Shown here: piece after piece, positions 25,201-37,200 of the stretch
Layout: every line of letters begins with the position of its first letter
How positions within the stretch are numbered: position 1 is the first letter of the stretch
DNA from: Callaeas wilsoni
Lineage: Eukaryota > Chordata > Aves > Passeriformes > Callaeidae
Reading direction: 5' to 3'
DNA length: 64,000 nucleotides
Assembly (NCBI GenBank): GCA_013398955.1
Contig: VWPU01004020.1
Span: 1-64,000, forward strand
Position numbers and translations under genes: made by a program
The notes under the pieces: generated by a model
Databases searched by the model: none
Seen by the model: only the letters and a program-made list of their open reading frames with translations
Told to the model about the DNA's origin: nothing

Positions 25201-28200
25201 GTGGGGGAAGGAAATCGAATCCGAGCGGTCTTGGATGAAAGCCTCGGTGGAAGGCGAGCTGGAGAGAACAAAGTCTGTGCTGGTTTGGTTGATGACTGCG
25301 GGCTGGGCTGCGCCGGGAATTGATTTCCTTTCTCCGGGCTATTTTCAGCTGCTGAGGTGCGTGTGGAAGCGCCGCTGCTTTAATAACTCCTCCAGCTCCC
25401 GTGTGTGGGGACCAGGCCCCCTTAATTGGATCTGCCGGAGTGTCCTGGGCCGGGGGACGAGGCTCCCTGTGCCCACGGAGGTGTCCTGCCTGCGGGGACA
25501 AGGTGCTGCCAGGGCTGTGCACCGAAGGCGCTCCTCGTGCCCCCGGGGGTGGGGCCGGTTCGTGTCCCTTAGGCCGTGCCACTGCCGGTGGCTTCGCATC
25601 GTCCCTGTCCCGGAATGAGGGTCTGGAGGGGACACGGCAGCGAGGACATAGATCGGTTTGGGGACACACGTGTCCCTCTGCTGCTGCCTGTCCGTCCACC
25701 CATCCGTCCATCGGCGTGCGTGTGTTCGGGAGTCACGGTGTGATTTATTAACGAGGACACCACAAGGAGAGCGGGCCCATTATTCCTGGCGTCTGCAGCC
25801 GTTCCTGACAGCTCCGTGGAATTGAAATATCTTATTTAAAGCCTCTGGGGAGCATTCTTAAATATCAGCCGTGACACTCAAGGACTCGTTCCCAAAGGGC
25901 ACCCTCCCTCCTCCCCGCGGGGACGGGTGACCCCGGCACGCCGCGTGGGTGGGCGGCTGGGTGGGTGTCACAGCGGCTTTGGTGCCAGTCCGGCCGTGCC
26001 CGCCCCACCTCCGCGGTGCCCCCGGCCGAGGGGGGAGCCCCGTGTCCCCTGTCACCCTCTCCCGTGCGGGGAGGTGGGCGCGGGGCCCCGCTGCGCTCCC
26101 GGCACGGGGAACGCGCTCCTCAGGTCTTATGAAAGTTTAATTTACGCTCGGTTCTCAGAAGAACAAACAAAGCTCTGCTGAAAGAGCCCGCGGCGGGTTT
26201 TAACGCAAGATTAGATTTTGGGCAAGGAGGGCTGAGCTTGCTTTATTTATTCCCTCTCTGCTTTATCTCGCAGCGCTCCCCGTCGGGGACGGCGACGCTG
26301 CAGCGCCTGCCCGGCCCCCCGGAGGCTCCGCCGTCTGTTGAGGGGGATGAAACGGGAGCTCCGGGGGTGGGGACGCCCCGGGGAGGTCTGGTGGCAGCCG
26401 GGTCCGGCTTGGGGCCCGGGGCGATGCTCGGGGGGTGGTCGAGTGGAGATGCGGCGATTTCCTTTATCTCCTCAGCGGCTGCTGGCGCTGGCGGCCGATA
26501 AGAGCGGGCGTGGGGGCGATAAGGGGGTTCAGCCGGGATTCATCGGAGCAGTGCCGGACTTGGCCGCTCTCCGCTCCAGGCTGAGTGACACGGACAGACC
26601 GCGGTGTCACTGCTGGGGCTGGGGCAGGGCTCAGGGGGGCAGGTCTCAGGTCCCAGCTGGTGGCGATGGCCACATGCAGCCCCTGGACCGGGAGGGTGAC
26701 GGTCACCAGCTCGTGCGCGGTGGAAGCACCTCCGGTGTGGGTGGCCGTGAGTCCCTGTGTGGCACTGAGGGACACTGGGGTGTCCCCCGAGCCCGCACAC
26801 ACGTCCACGCCTGCATGGACACGCACATCCATGTAGTGCATGCGCCTCCAGCAGCAGCTCCCCAGGGAAAAGGAGCTCCTGGCACAGGTGCTGTAAATCG
26901 GGGGTGTGCAGGACCTGCAGCCACTCCGGGGGGCTGTGACAGTGACACGAATGTCCCCTCACTGCTGATGCCCCTCCCGCAGGTACATGATCACCTCGCT
27001 GGACCGCACCCACGCCGGCTTCTACCGCTGCATCGTCCGCAACCGCATGGGAGCCCTGCTGCAGCGCCAGACCGAGGTGCAGGTGGCCTGTAAGTGACCG
27101 TCCTTCTCCGTGGGGGCCGCACGGGGACACCCGGGTCCTGGCGCTGTGGGACAGCTCTGGTGTCGGTGCCACTCGCGGCCAGCACGCGCGAGCCTGGAGC
27201 ATCCCTGGGGCGACGCTGGCAGGGACATCGGAGCATCCCTGGGGCGATGCCGGGAGGGACATCGGAGCATCCCTGGGGTGACACTGGCAGGGACATCGGA
27301 GCATCCCTGGGGTGACACTGGCAGGGACGTCTGGAACATCCCTGGGGTGGTGCTTGGCAGGGACATCGGAGCATCCCTGGGGTGACACTGGCAGGGATGT
27401 CTGGAACGTCCCTGGGGTGACACTGGCAGGGACATCGGAGCATCCCTGGGGTGACGCTGGCAGGGACATTGGAGCATCCCTGGGGTGACACTGACAGGGA
27501 CATCCAAACATCCCTGGGGTGACACTGGCGGTGATGTCCAGAGATTTAAGGAGGAGATGAGAGTGCTGAGGCCTGCGGTGGTGGCTCTGTCCCCCTAGGG
27601 GACCTGCCCCTCTCTGTCACCCCTTGCCTCCGGGATACCCCCAATCCCATCCCGTTAAACACCTCCTGAGGAGCAGTGACGAATCAGGAGGATAATGAGA
27701 AATTAATAAGGCAGCTGTGCTAACAACTAGTGATAATGGCAAAGTCGTTAAAAAAGGATTCTTTACATGTTTTTAATTACAGCAATTAAGGAAGTCAATA
27801 AAAACCCAGTGTCCCACCCCCCTCCTCCATGCCCCCTGCTTCCCTCAGTCTCCCACAGCTGCTGTGTGCTTCCAGCCTGGGAATGGCAGGGTGGGATGGA
27901 GGCAGCTGTNCATCCCTGAGGCGATGCCAGGAGGGACATCGGAGCATCCCTGGGGTGGTGCTTGGCAGGGGCATCGGAGCATCCCTGGGGTGACACTGGC
28001 AGGGACATCGGAGCATCCCTTGGGGCAATGCCAGGAGGGACATCAGAGCATCCCTGAGGGGGTGCTCAGCAGGGACATCCGGCAGGGACATCGGAGCATC
28101 CCTGGGGTGACACTGGCGGCGATGTCCAGAGATTTAAGGAGGAGATGAGAGTGCTGAGGCCTGCGGTGGTGGCTCTGTCCCCCTAGGGGACCTGCCCCTC

Positions 28201-31200
28201 TCTGTCACCCCTTGCCTCCGGGATACCCCCAATCCCATCCCGTTAAACACCTCCTGAGGAGCAGTGACGAATCAGGAGGATAATGAGAAATTAATAAGGC
28301 AGCTGTGCTAACAACTAGTGATAATGGCAAAGTCGTTAAAAAAGGATTCTTTACATGTTTTTAATTACAGCAATTAAGGAAGTCAATAAAAACCCAGTGT
28401 CCCACACCCCTCCTCCATGCCCCCTGCTTCCCTCAGTCTCCCACAGCTGCTGTGTGCTTCCAGCCTGGGAATGGCAGGGTGGGATGGAGGCAGCTGTGCC
28501 CCATCTTGTCCCTGGAGTCAGGGTCGTGCTGGGATGCTCCCGGCACTGGGATATGGGGTGGGGAATGGAGAGAGGCCGGGGAGCCCCGGGACTGGGCCCT
28601 TCCCGCTGTGGCTGCAGCCTGTCCGTGGTGGGGGACACTGGGACGGGGGTCCCTGACCCAGCACGAGGGTGATGGGGCTCCAGGTGCTGGAGGGATGGAT
28701 CACCAGGAGCAGCCGGTGGGATCTGAGCCACCCCCACATCCCACACCCTGAGCCGGCCAAGCCACCCCCGCCGAGGAGGGACCAGGGGCAGCCCCTCCGC
28801 ATCATCCCCTGAGGAGCCCATCCCGCAAACGCCATCCCGCTGCCCAGCCGGACCCGGGGCTGGATCCCTGGGGGCACTCCCAGCCTCTCCCCAGCCCGTC
28901 ACGGTTCTGTCCCCTCTTCTGCAGACATGGGAAGCTTCGAGGACAGCGAGACGCAGCAGAGCGTGTCCCACGGGGAGGCCGCCGTCATCCGCGCGCCCCG
29001 CATCGCCAGCTTCCCGCAGCCGCAGGTCACCTGGTTCCGGGATGGACGGAAGATCTCCCCCAGCAGCCGCATGTGAGCACCCCCAGGATCCCCCTGGAAT
29101 CCCCCTGCGAGCCCCTCAGCGTCCCAGGTGCTGCGCTTCCCGTTGTCCCCACGCTAGGGATGTTTAACCAACATCTTGAGCGCATCGTGCTAAAACCCAG
29201 GGACGCGCTCGGTGACTAATGGCTCTGTTTGTCACCAGAAAAAGGGATTTCGTAACAAAAAATGAAAACAAGAGGGAGGAGGGCGGGGGAGAGGGTGGGA
29301 TAGAGCCAAGCACGGCACACACACTTGTGCCAGGTGTCCCCACGGAGCTGTGGCAGATCCCCGTGCTGCCGGAGCCCTGGCAGCCACAGCCTGCAGGAAT
29401 TGAATTTGTAACCCCCATTATGCAGGAGTTGAACTGGTCTCCTTTCGATTTGCAAAGCGGGATTGAGGAGATAAAACTCCTTTATCTCATATTTAATGGC
29501 AAAAAAATGTATTCCCCACAGCATTTTATGTTTCCGGCAGATTAGATTGTTCCATTAAATAAAAAATGGAAAAAAAAAAAAAAAAAAAAGGAGAAATCCT
29601 AGGAATCTGCACTGTCCCATGGGCTCTGCTTGGAGAGAGGGGTGCAGAGCTTGGTCCCCCCATCCTGGGGTTGGCGCCTGGGGCAGGTGGGGGGGAGGCT
29701 GGGGGTCCCGTGTGGGTGCTGGGGGCAGGTGAGGGTGCTGGCTGGGGAGGGAGGGTCCCAGCTCGATGTCCTCTTTGGGTTCACGCCCACCTCCGTCTCC
29801 TCCCCCAGAGCCATCACGCTGGAGAACACCCTGGTCATCCTGTCCACCGTGGCGCCGGACGCGGGCCGTTACTACGTGCAGGCGGTGAATGACAAGAACG
29901 GGGACAACAAGACGAGCCAGCCCATCACCCTGACCGTGGCCAGTGAGTGTGGGGGGCACTGTCCCCCTCCCCCAGCCCCCTCCCTCGCCCCCAAGTTTAA
30001 TTTGCAGTAAATCTCTTCGGAGGCTCTGGCTTCTGCTGACTTCACAGTTCAGCTGCCTCAGAATTTATTTAGGCGCTCGGGGCTGTGCTGCAGGCGCTGG
30101 TGTGTCACAGGCAGATCTCCTGCTCCAGCTGCACCCAGCCGTGCGCCGGGAGCGGGCTGCGGAATGGGTGCTGCGGTGTCACCCCATGTCACCACCCCGC
30201 CGCTGGCCGTGCCCCCCTGGCAGCTCCTGCTGCTCTGGAGCAGCCCCTGCCTGGGGGCCGCCCCTGTAGCCTCGTCCCTCCAGGTCATTTGGGCCCTCCA
30301 GGACTTCCGAGGGTCCCCCAGCCCGTTTGGGTGGTGACAGCCCATCCCATGGGAGACGCCCTGAAGTGACACCAGTCCTGTCACACTGTCCCCCATCTCC
30401 CCTCCTGCTGCTCCACCAGGTTAGGATAGGTTATCCCTGCCCGTGGCGGGCTCTGCCTGTCTCCCATCCCCATTAATCTGTTTTCCTGTCCCTCGGCATC
30501 CCGGAGCGCCATAAACATCCCGGAGCCCCTGTTTATGGATTCAGCTCTATCAGCAGCTTTCGAGCCGATCGCGTTTTTACAGCGCCTACACGAGGGTTTT
30601 TTATGGTTGCCATCATTTTGCTTTATGGACTCCCTGCTCCCTCCTCCCTGCTGCCACCATCCCGGTGGCCCCGCCGAGGGGTGCCAGGGCTCCCACGGGA
30701 GGAGACAGCTTAGGAACACCGGGGGAGGCACCCTGATGCCACCAGGATGGCATCAGGTCCCTGTCACCTTTGTCTCCTCCAAGCCAAGCAGACGAGGATT
30801 TGGGTGCCCTCTCTGGGAACACCCCAGGGTGGGCAGGGGGTGCTCATGGCTCTCCCTCTGGCCTCCTTCTCCCCAGATGTGGGTGGCCCGGCTGATCCCA
30901 TCGCGCCCACCATCATTGTCCCACCCAGGAACACCAGCGTGGTGGCCGGGACCTCAGAGGTGACCATGGAGTGTGTGGCCAACGCCAGGTGAGCCGTGGG
31001 GATTGGGATGGGGAATCTCCCCGTTAGCATTGCCCAGTCTTGGGTCCGGGTGCCTCGTAATCTCTTCCCACCACACTCCGGGAACCTGTGGGACGTGAGG
31101 GAGGTCCCTTCTCACCTGAGTCCTGCAGGATGGAGGGAGGTGGGATCCTGCAGGGAAGCTGCAGCCGGCTCTTGACACACCCCTGGCCCCCCAGGCCGCT

Positions 31201-34200
31201 GATCAAGCTGCACATCATCTGGAAGAAGGACGGGGCACCCGTGTCCAGCGGCATCAGCGACTACAGCCGCCGGCTGACCATCCTGCACCCCACCCTGAGT
31301 GACAGCGGCTTCTACCAGTGCGAGGCTGTGCTGCGCAGCAGCAGCGTCCCGGCCGTGACTGCCGGCGCCTACCTGTCTGTCCTGGGTGAGCTCCTGCCTG
31401 CGGGCACCTCCCTGTCCATGCTGGGTGAGCTCCTGCCCGCGGGCACCTCCCTGTCCATGCTGGGTGAGCTCCTGCCCACAGGAACCTCCCTGTCCCTGCT
31501 GGGTGAGCTCCTGCCCGCGGGCACCTCCCTGTCCATGCTGGGTGAGCTCCTGCCCTTGGGCACCTCCTTGTGTGTCCTGGGTGAGCTCCTGCCCACGGGC
31601 ACCTCCCTGTGNCCTCCCTTTTTTTCCTGATACGGCGCCCGCCGACGTCTACCCCCCTTCCCTTCCCGGCTGTCTTCCGGTCTACGGGCACCTCCCTGTC
31701 CCTGCTGGGTGAGCTCCTGCCCACGGGCAGCCCAGCCCACGCGTGCCATGAGCTGGGGCGGGCTCAGGCCTGGGGCTGGGATGGGAAGTGACAGGAGGGG
31801 CACTGGTCAGTCCAAGGACCCCGGGGAGAGGCTCTGTCCCCCTTCCTATTTCCCGGTTCCCTTGGCAGAGCCCCCGCAGTTCGTCAGGGAGCCGGAGAGG
31901 CACATCACGGCCGAGATGGAGAAGGTGGTGGCCATCCCCTGCCAAGCCAAAGGTGAGCTGCTCCCCGGCACCCTCCGAGTGCTGCCGCGACCCCGCGCCT
32001 GACGTGGCCGTACCTGTGCAGGCGTCCCCCCTCCCGAGATGGCCTGGTACAAGGACGCTGCCCTCCTGCACCTGGAGAAGCTGTCCCGCTTCCAGCTGCT
32101 GGAGGACGGCAGCCTGCAGATCAGCGGGCTGGTCCCTGATGACACCGGAATGTTCCAGTGCTTCGCCCGCAACGCGGCCGGCGAGGTGCAGACCACCACG
32201 TACCTGGCCGTGACCAGTAGGTGCCAGCCCCCCTCTGCCCTGGGAGTGCCCTGTGTGGGTGGTGGGCGGGATGTGCCCCTGGATGAGTCCCACAGGGGGC
32301 TCAGGAACCCCAGGAAGTTCTTGTGGGTCAGGTCCAGGCTGGGCACAGGGAAGGAATTCAGGGGGGCTGTGCGCCTCTGTGCCCCACAGGCATCGCCCCC
32401 AACATCACGCGGGGTCCCCAGGACAGCACGGTGATCGACGGCATGTCCGTCATCCTCAACTGCGAGACCTCGGGGGCTCCGCGCCCGGCCATCACCTGGC
32501 AGAAAGGTACAGGGCTGGGGACAGGCCCGTCCTCTGAGCCCCGCCGTGGGGCTCGGTGCCACCAGGCCAGTGGCTGTGGCACTGATGGGGCTCCGCCGTG
32601 TCCCCAGGGGAGCGGGTCCTGGCCAGCGGCTCCGTGCAGCTGCCGCGCTTCACCCTGCTGGAGTCGGGCAGTCTCCTGGTGAGCCCCGCGCACCTGCCCG
32701 ACGCCGGCACCTACACCTGCCTGGCCACCAACTCCCGCGGCGTGGACGAGGCCTCCGCAGACCTGGTGGTCTGGGGTAAGGGACTTGCGGTGGGCTCATG
32801 TCACCCACAGCCAGGAGGGAGGGACCCTGCCTGGCTCTGGGCACCGCCCTGGGTGCCGCGGGACGGAGCTCTCCAGGGACGGGCGCTGGGTTTTGCGGGT
32901 GCAAACGAGGGCTGTCCCCACCGGTGCCACCCCCGCAGTGCCGGTGGCTCACTGTGTCCCCCCACAGCAAGGACACGGATCACGGACCCGCCACAGGACC
33001 AGAGCGTCATCAAGGGCACCAAGGCTGTCATGAGCTGCGGGGTCACCCACGACCCCAGCGTGGCTGTCAGGTGAGTGGGAGGGTTGAGGTGGTCCAGGCA
33101 CCCCTGGGTTGCCGATCTGGCTGCTGTCACCGCTGTCCTGTGCCTGGGGAGGGAGATGGGGGTCCTCCTCCTCAGCCCCGCGCTGGCGGTCCTGCAGTGC
33201 CACCTGGTGCCCTGCGCTCGGGAGCCCCTGGTCCCCTCTGCTCACTGGGGGCTGCGGGGCAGCAGCACACCTGAGTCCCCCTGGCGCAGGTACGTCTGGG
33301 AGAAGGACGGGGCACCGCTGGGCCCCGAGAGCGGCCCCCGGGTGCGCCTGGACGAGGCGGGCACCCTGCACATCTCCCAGACCTGGTCGGGTGACATCGG
33401 CACCTACACCTGCAAGGTGATCTCGGCCGGGGGCAACGACTCGCGCAGCGCCCACCTGCGTGTCCGGTGAGACCCCTCCTCATCCCGCCGGCACCCCCCG
33501 CCTGGGGCTGTGCCCCCTCCCTCCCTCCCTAACCCCCCTGTCCAGGCAGCTCCCCCACGCCCCCGAGAGCCCCGTGGCCGCGCTGAGCTCGCAGGAGAAA
33601 CGGGCCATCAACCTCACCTGGGCCAAGCCCTTCGACGGCAACAGCCCCCTGCTCCGCTACGTCGTGGAGGTCTCCGAGAACAGTAAGGGGCTGCTCCCAC
33701 CCCCCCGGCACCGCTGGCACTGGGAGAAGTCCCCGGCGTCACCGTGGTGCAGGGGATGCTGCAGGGGGTTTGGGGACCCCAAGACTCGTCAGCTGGGCAG
33801 GGGACCCCAGTGTCCTGCAGGTCAGGTGCCCACCCTGCTGTCCCATCTTCCCCCAGACGCGCCCTGGACCGTGCTGCTGGCCAGCGTGGACCCCGAGGTG
33901 ACCTCGGTGACGGTGCGGGGCTTGGTCCCCGCTCGCTCCTACCAGTTCCGCCTGTGTGCCGTGAATGACGTGGGCAGGGGACAGTTCAGCAAGGACACGG
34001 AGAGGTGAGTCCCGGCCGGGGGTCCCGGGGGGCCGGCGGCCCTGGGTGCTCACCCTGTCCCTTCCCCACAGGGTGTCCCTGCCCGAGGAGCCGCCCTCTG
34101 CGCCCCCCCAGAATGTCATCGCCAGCGGCCGCACCAACCAGTCCATCATGATCCAGTGGCAGCCGCCCCCCGAGAGCCACCAGAACGGGGTCCTCAAGGG

Positions 34201-37200
34201 CTACATCATCCGGTAGGTGCCAGCCGGGGAGCCCAAGGGTCCCAAACCTGCTGTTGGTGGGGACACTGCAGCTCTGATGGCTCCCGGTCCCCAGGTACTG
34301 CCTGGCCGGGCTGCCCGTGGGCTACCAGTTCAAGAACATCACCAACGCCGAGGTCAACAACCTGCTCCTGGAGGACCTCATCATCTGGACCAACTACGAG
34401 ATCGAGGTGGCCGCCTACAACAGCGCCGGCCTGGGGGTCTACAGCATGAAGGTGACAGAGTGGACCCTGCAAGGAGGTAGGCAGGGACGGGCAGGGACGG
34501 GCAGGGCCCCACTGTGACCCCTGCTCACTGTCCTGGCACCCCGATAGCGCCAGGTGGTGCCATTGGGATGATGGGATGGGAGGCAGGAGGATGGGTGTGG
34601 AGGTCCCGGGGGATGGGATGAGCCGGGCAGGGATAAGCAGGGCCTGCAGAGCCCGGGGGNAATGGGAGGCAGGAGGACGGGTGTGGAGGTCCCAGGGGGA
34701 TGGGATGAGCAGGGCCTGCAGAGCCCGGGGGGTCCCGGGGACTGGCACCCAGCTGATGGAGGGGACCTCGTGGAGCTGTCGCTGTGAGATGTCCCTTCAT
34801 CCCGGCAGTGCCCACGGTGCCTCCGGGGAATGTGCAGGCCGAGGCCACCAACTCCACCACCATCCGCTTCACCTGGAACCCGCCCAGCCCCCAGTTCATC
34901 AACGGCATCAACCAGGGCTACAAGGTGATGGTGATTCCCAAAAACAGGACGGCTTGTGGGGAAAACTTAGTCGACCTTCACAAACCGTATTGGCTCCTCC
35001 TCGCTGAAATCCCAGTTTTTAATTGGATCTCTCCTGACTGTTAAAATAATATTTACTGTTATTTAACACTTGCATGGTCTCGGAGTCTCCCATGCTCTGT
35101 AATTAATTCCAAATTGCAATTAATTCAAATTTACATTAATGAAATTGAATTAAAACATTAAACTTGTGTCTTAATCCACTCCAAAGAAGTTCGGGAATTT
35201 AATTGCCGCTGGATGAGATAACCAGCGTGAGTAGGATATTTAACATTCTTATTAAATGCCACTTAGTATTTTTGATTAGTATTTTTAGGGCCTAATTAGG
35301 GTTTAATTAAGTTGCTAGAGGCTATCTCGCACAATACCAATTAAATGCCCAGCCATCCCTCCTGGATGCGGGCGAGGGGGGATCCCGCGCCGTTATCGAT
35401 GGAGTTAATCACAGCTCCGTAAACGGCGCTGGCACAGGCACCGAGAGCTCCCCGCGCCATCAATTGATCGTTCATCAACGCTGAATTAATAAGAGGAGGC
35501 CGGAGATGGCGTTTGTGGCACGGGTGTGGCACTGGGAGTCCTCATCCCGGTTCCTTTCTCCCGCAGCTCATCGCCTGGGAGCCGGAGCACGAGGACGAGC
35601 CCACGGTGGTGACGGTGCGGCCCAACTTCCAGGACAGCGTCCACGTGGGCTACGTGGCGGGGCTGCGCAAGTTCGCCGAGTACTTCACCTCGGTGCTGTG
35701 CTTCACCACGCCCGGGGACGGCCCACGCAGCCCCCCGCAGCTGGTGCGCACCCACGAGGACGGTACGGGAGGCTCCGACTCCCGCGGGATGGACCCTGCC
35801 CACCCCCCGGCTCCGTCCCGCTGCCGAGCCCCGGGAAGCCCCGTCCGAGGGGAGCCCCCTCCCCGCTCGCTCCTCGCGGGGGGTGCCGTGGGTGCCGAGG
35901 GCTCCTGCACTTGGGTGCTGAGTCTGGGTGTTTTTGGGCAGTGCCCGGGCCCGTGGGACACCTCAGCTTCAGTGACATCCTGGATACGTCCCTGAAGGTC
36001 AGCTGGCAGGAGCCGCTGGAGAAGAACGGAATCCTGACGGGTAAGGGAGTGCCGGCGGGTACTGGCTCCATCGTTGGTCCCTTTCCCACCCCGCATCATC
36101 TCCCCCTTGTCCCTTGCCCATCCCACAGCATCTCCCCCTTCTCCCGTCTCCCATTCCCACTCTGCAGCACCTCCCCTTTATCCTATCCTCTTCCCACCCC
36201 CGCCTGTCCTGTCCCTGCCCTGTCCCCGTGCAGCCCCCGGGACGGGCGATGCGGGGGTGACGCAGGGCGTGCATTCCAGGGTACCGGATCTCGTGGGAGG
36301 AGTACAACCGCACCAACACGCGGGTGACGCATTACCTGCCCAACGTCACCCTGGAGTACCGCGTCACCGGCCTCACCGCCCTCACCACCTACACCATCGA
36401 GGTGGCCGCCATGACCTCCAAGGGACAGGGACAGATATCCTCCTCCACCATCTCCTCAGGGGTCCCCCCAGGTGAGCACAGTGGTGTTGAGTTGCTGGGG
36501 GGCTCTGGGTGGTGCTGGGGGCAAGCAGCCGGTGCCACCCACCCTGCCCTGTCCCCACAGAGCTCCCCGGTGCCCCCACCAACCTGGGCATCTCCAACAT
36601 CGGCCCCCGCTCCGTCACCATCCAGTTTCGCCCGGGTTACGACGGCAAAACCTCCATCTCCCGCTGGCAGGTGGAGGCGCAGGTACAGGGTGGCTCGGGA
36701 AGGGGGCTCGGGGGGTGTTTTGGGGGGCAGCTCACCCCACTGCCATCCCACAGGTGAGCCAGAATGGCGAGGCTGAGGAGTGGGGGCTCGTGCACCAGCT
36801 GGCCAACGAGCCCGACACCCGCTCCATGGAGGTGCCCAACCTGAAGCCCTACACCTACTACAGGCGAGTGCCAGGACGGAGCAGCGGTGCCATCGCTGGG
36901 GGGACAGAGGCCTCTTGTCCCCCACCATGACCCCTGCTCACTGTCCTCCCCAGGGGACCGGAGCCCTCTTGTCCCCCACTGTGACCCCTGCTCACTGTCC
37001 TCCCCAGGGGACNGTAGTGGATTGGAGCCCTCTTGTCCCCCACTGTGACCCCTGCTCACTGTCCTCCGTAGTGGATTGGAGCCCTCTTGTCCCCCGCCGT
37101 GACCCCTGCTCACTGTCCTCCCAGGGGACTGGAGTCCTCTTGTCCCCCTCCATGACCTCTGCTCACTGTCCTCCCCAGGGGACCGGAGCCCTCTTGTCCC

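Larger units (their letters stand above)
19272..26982 (+). other. SDK2: SDK2 intron 2 (7.7 kb)
   Basis: Contains a sense CR1 fragment straight after the donor, a 35-bp direct repeat (21145-21238), degenerate ~85-bp units (about 21590-22130) and a GGAC microsatellite (24610-24643). AT-rich islands lie near 20750-20880, 22380-22620, 23840-24030, 24120-24420 and 26120-26260. No gene was recognised. Confidence 0.75.
27090..28924 (+). other. SDK2: SDK2 intron 3 with repeat-flanked gap
   Basis: Holds two minisatellite blocks separated by an N at 27910 and a duplicated ~400-bp flank (see separate entries). The rest, 28500-28924, is unremarkable GC-rich intron. Confidence 0.8.

Noticed and set aside
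31386..31611. Extension of SDK2 coding sequence through the open 39-bp repeat
   Set aside because: The exon joins to exon 8 in the family-conserved frame at 31385. The repeat shares no similarity with SDK2 of other species, so it was not annotated as coding.
36864..36930. Read-through of exon 23 past CAG|GCGAGT
   Set aside because: The read-through sequence is unlike SDK2, and joining 36863 to 37285 restores Y-S-F-R-M-R in frame.
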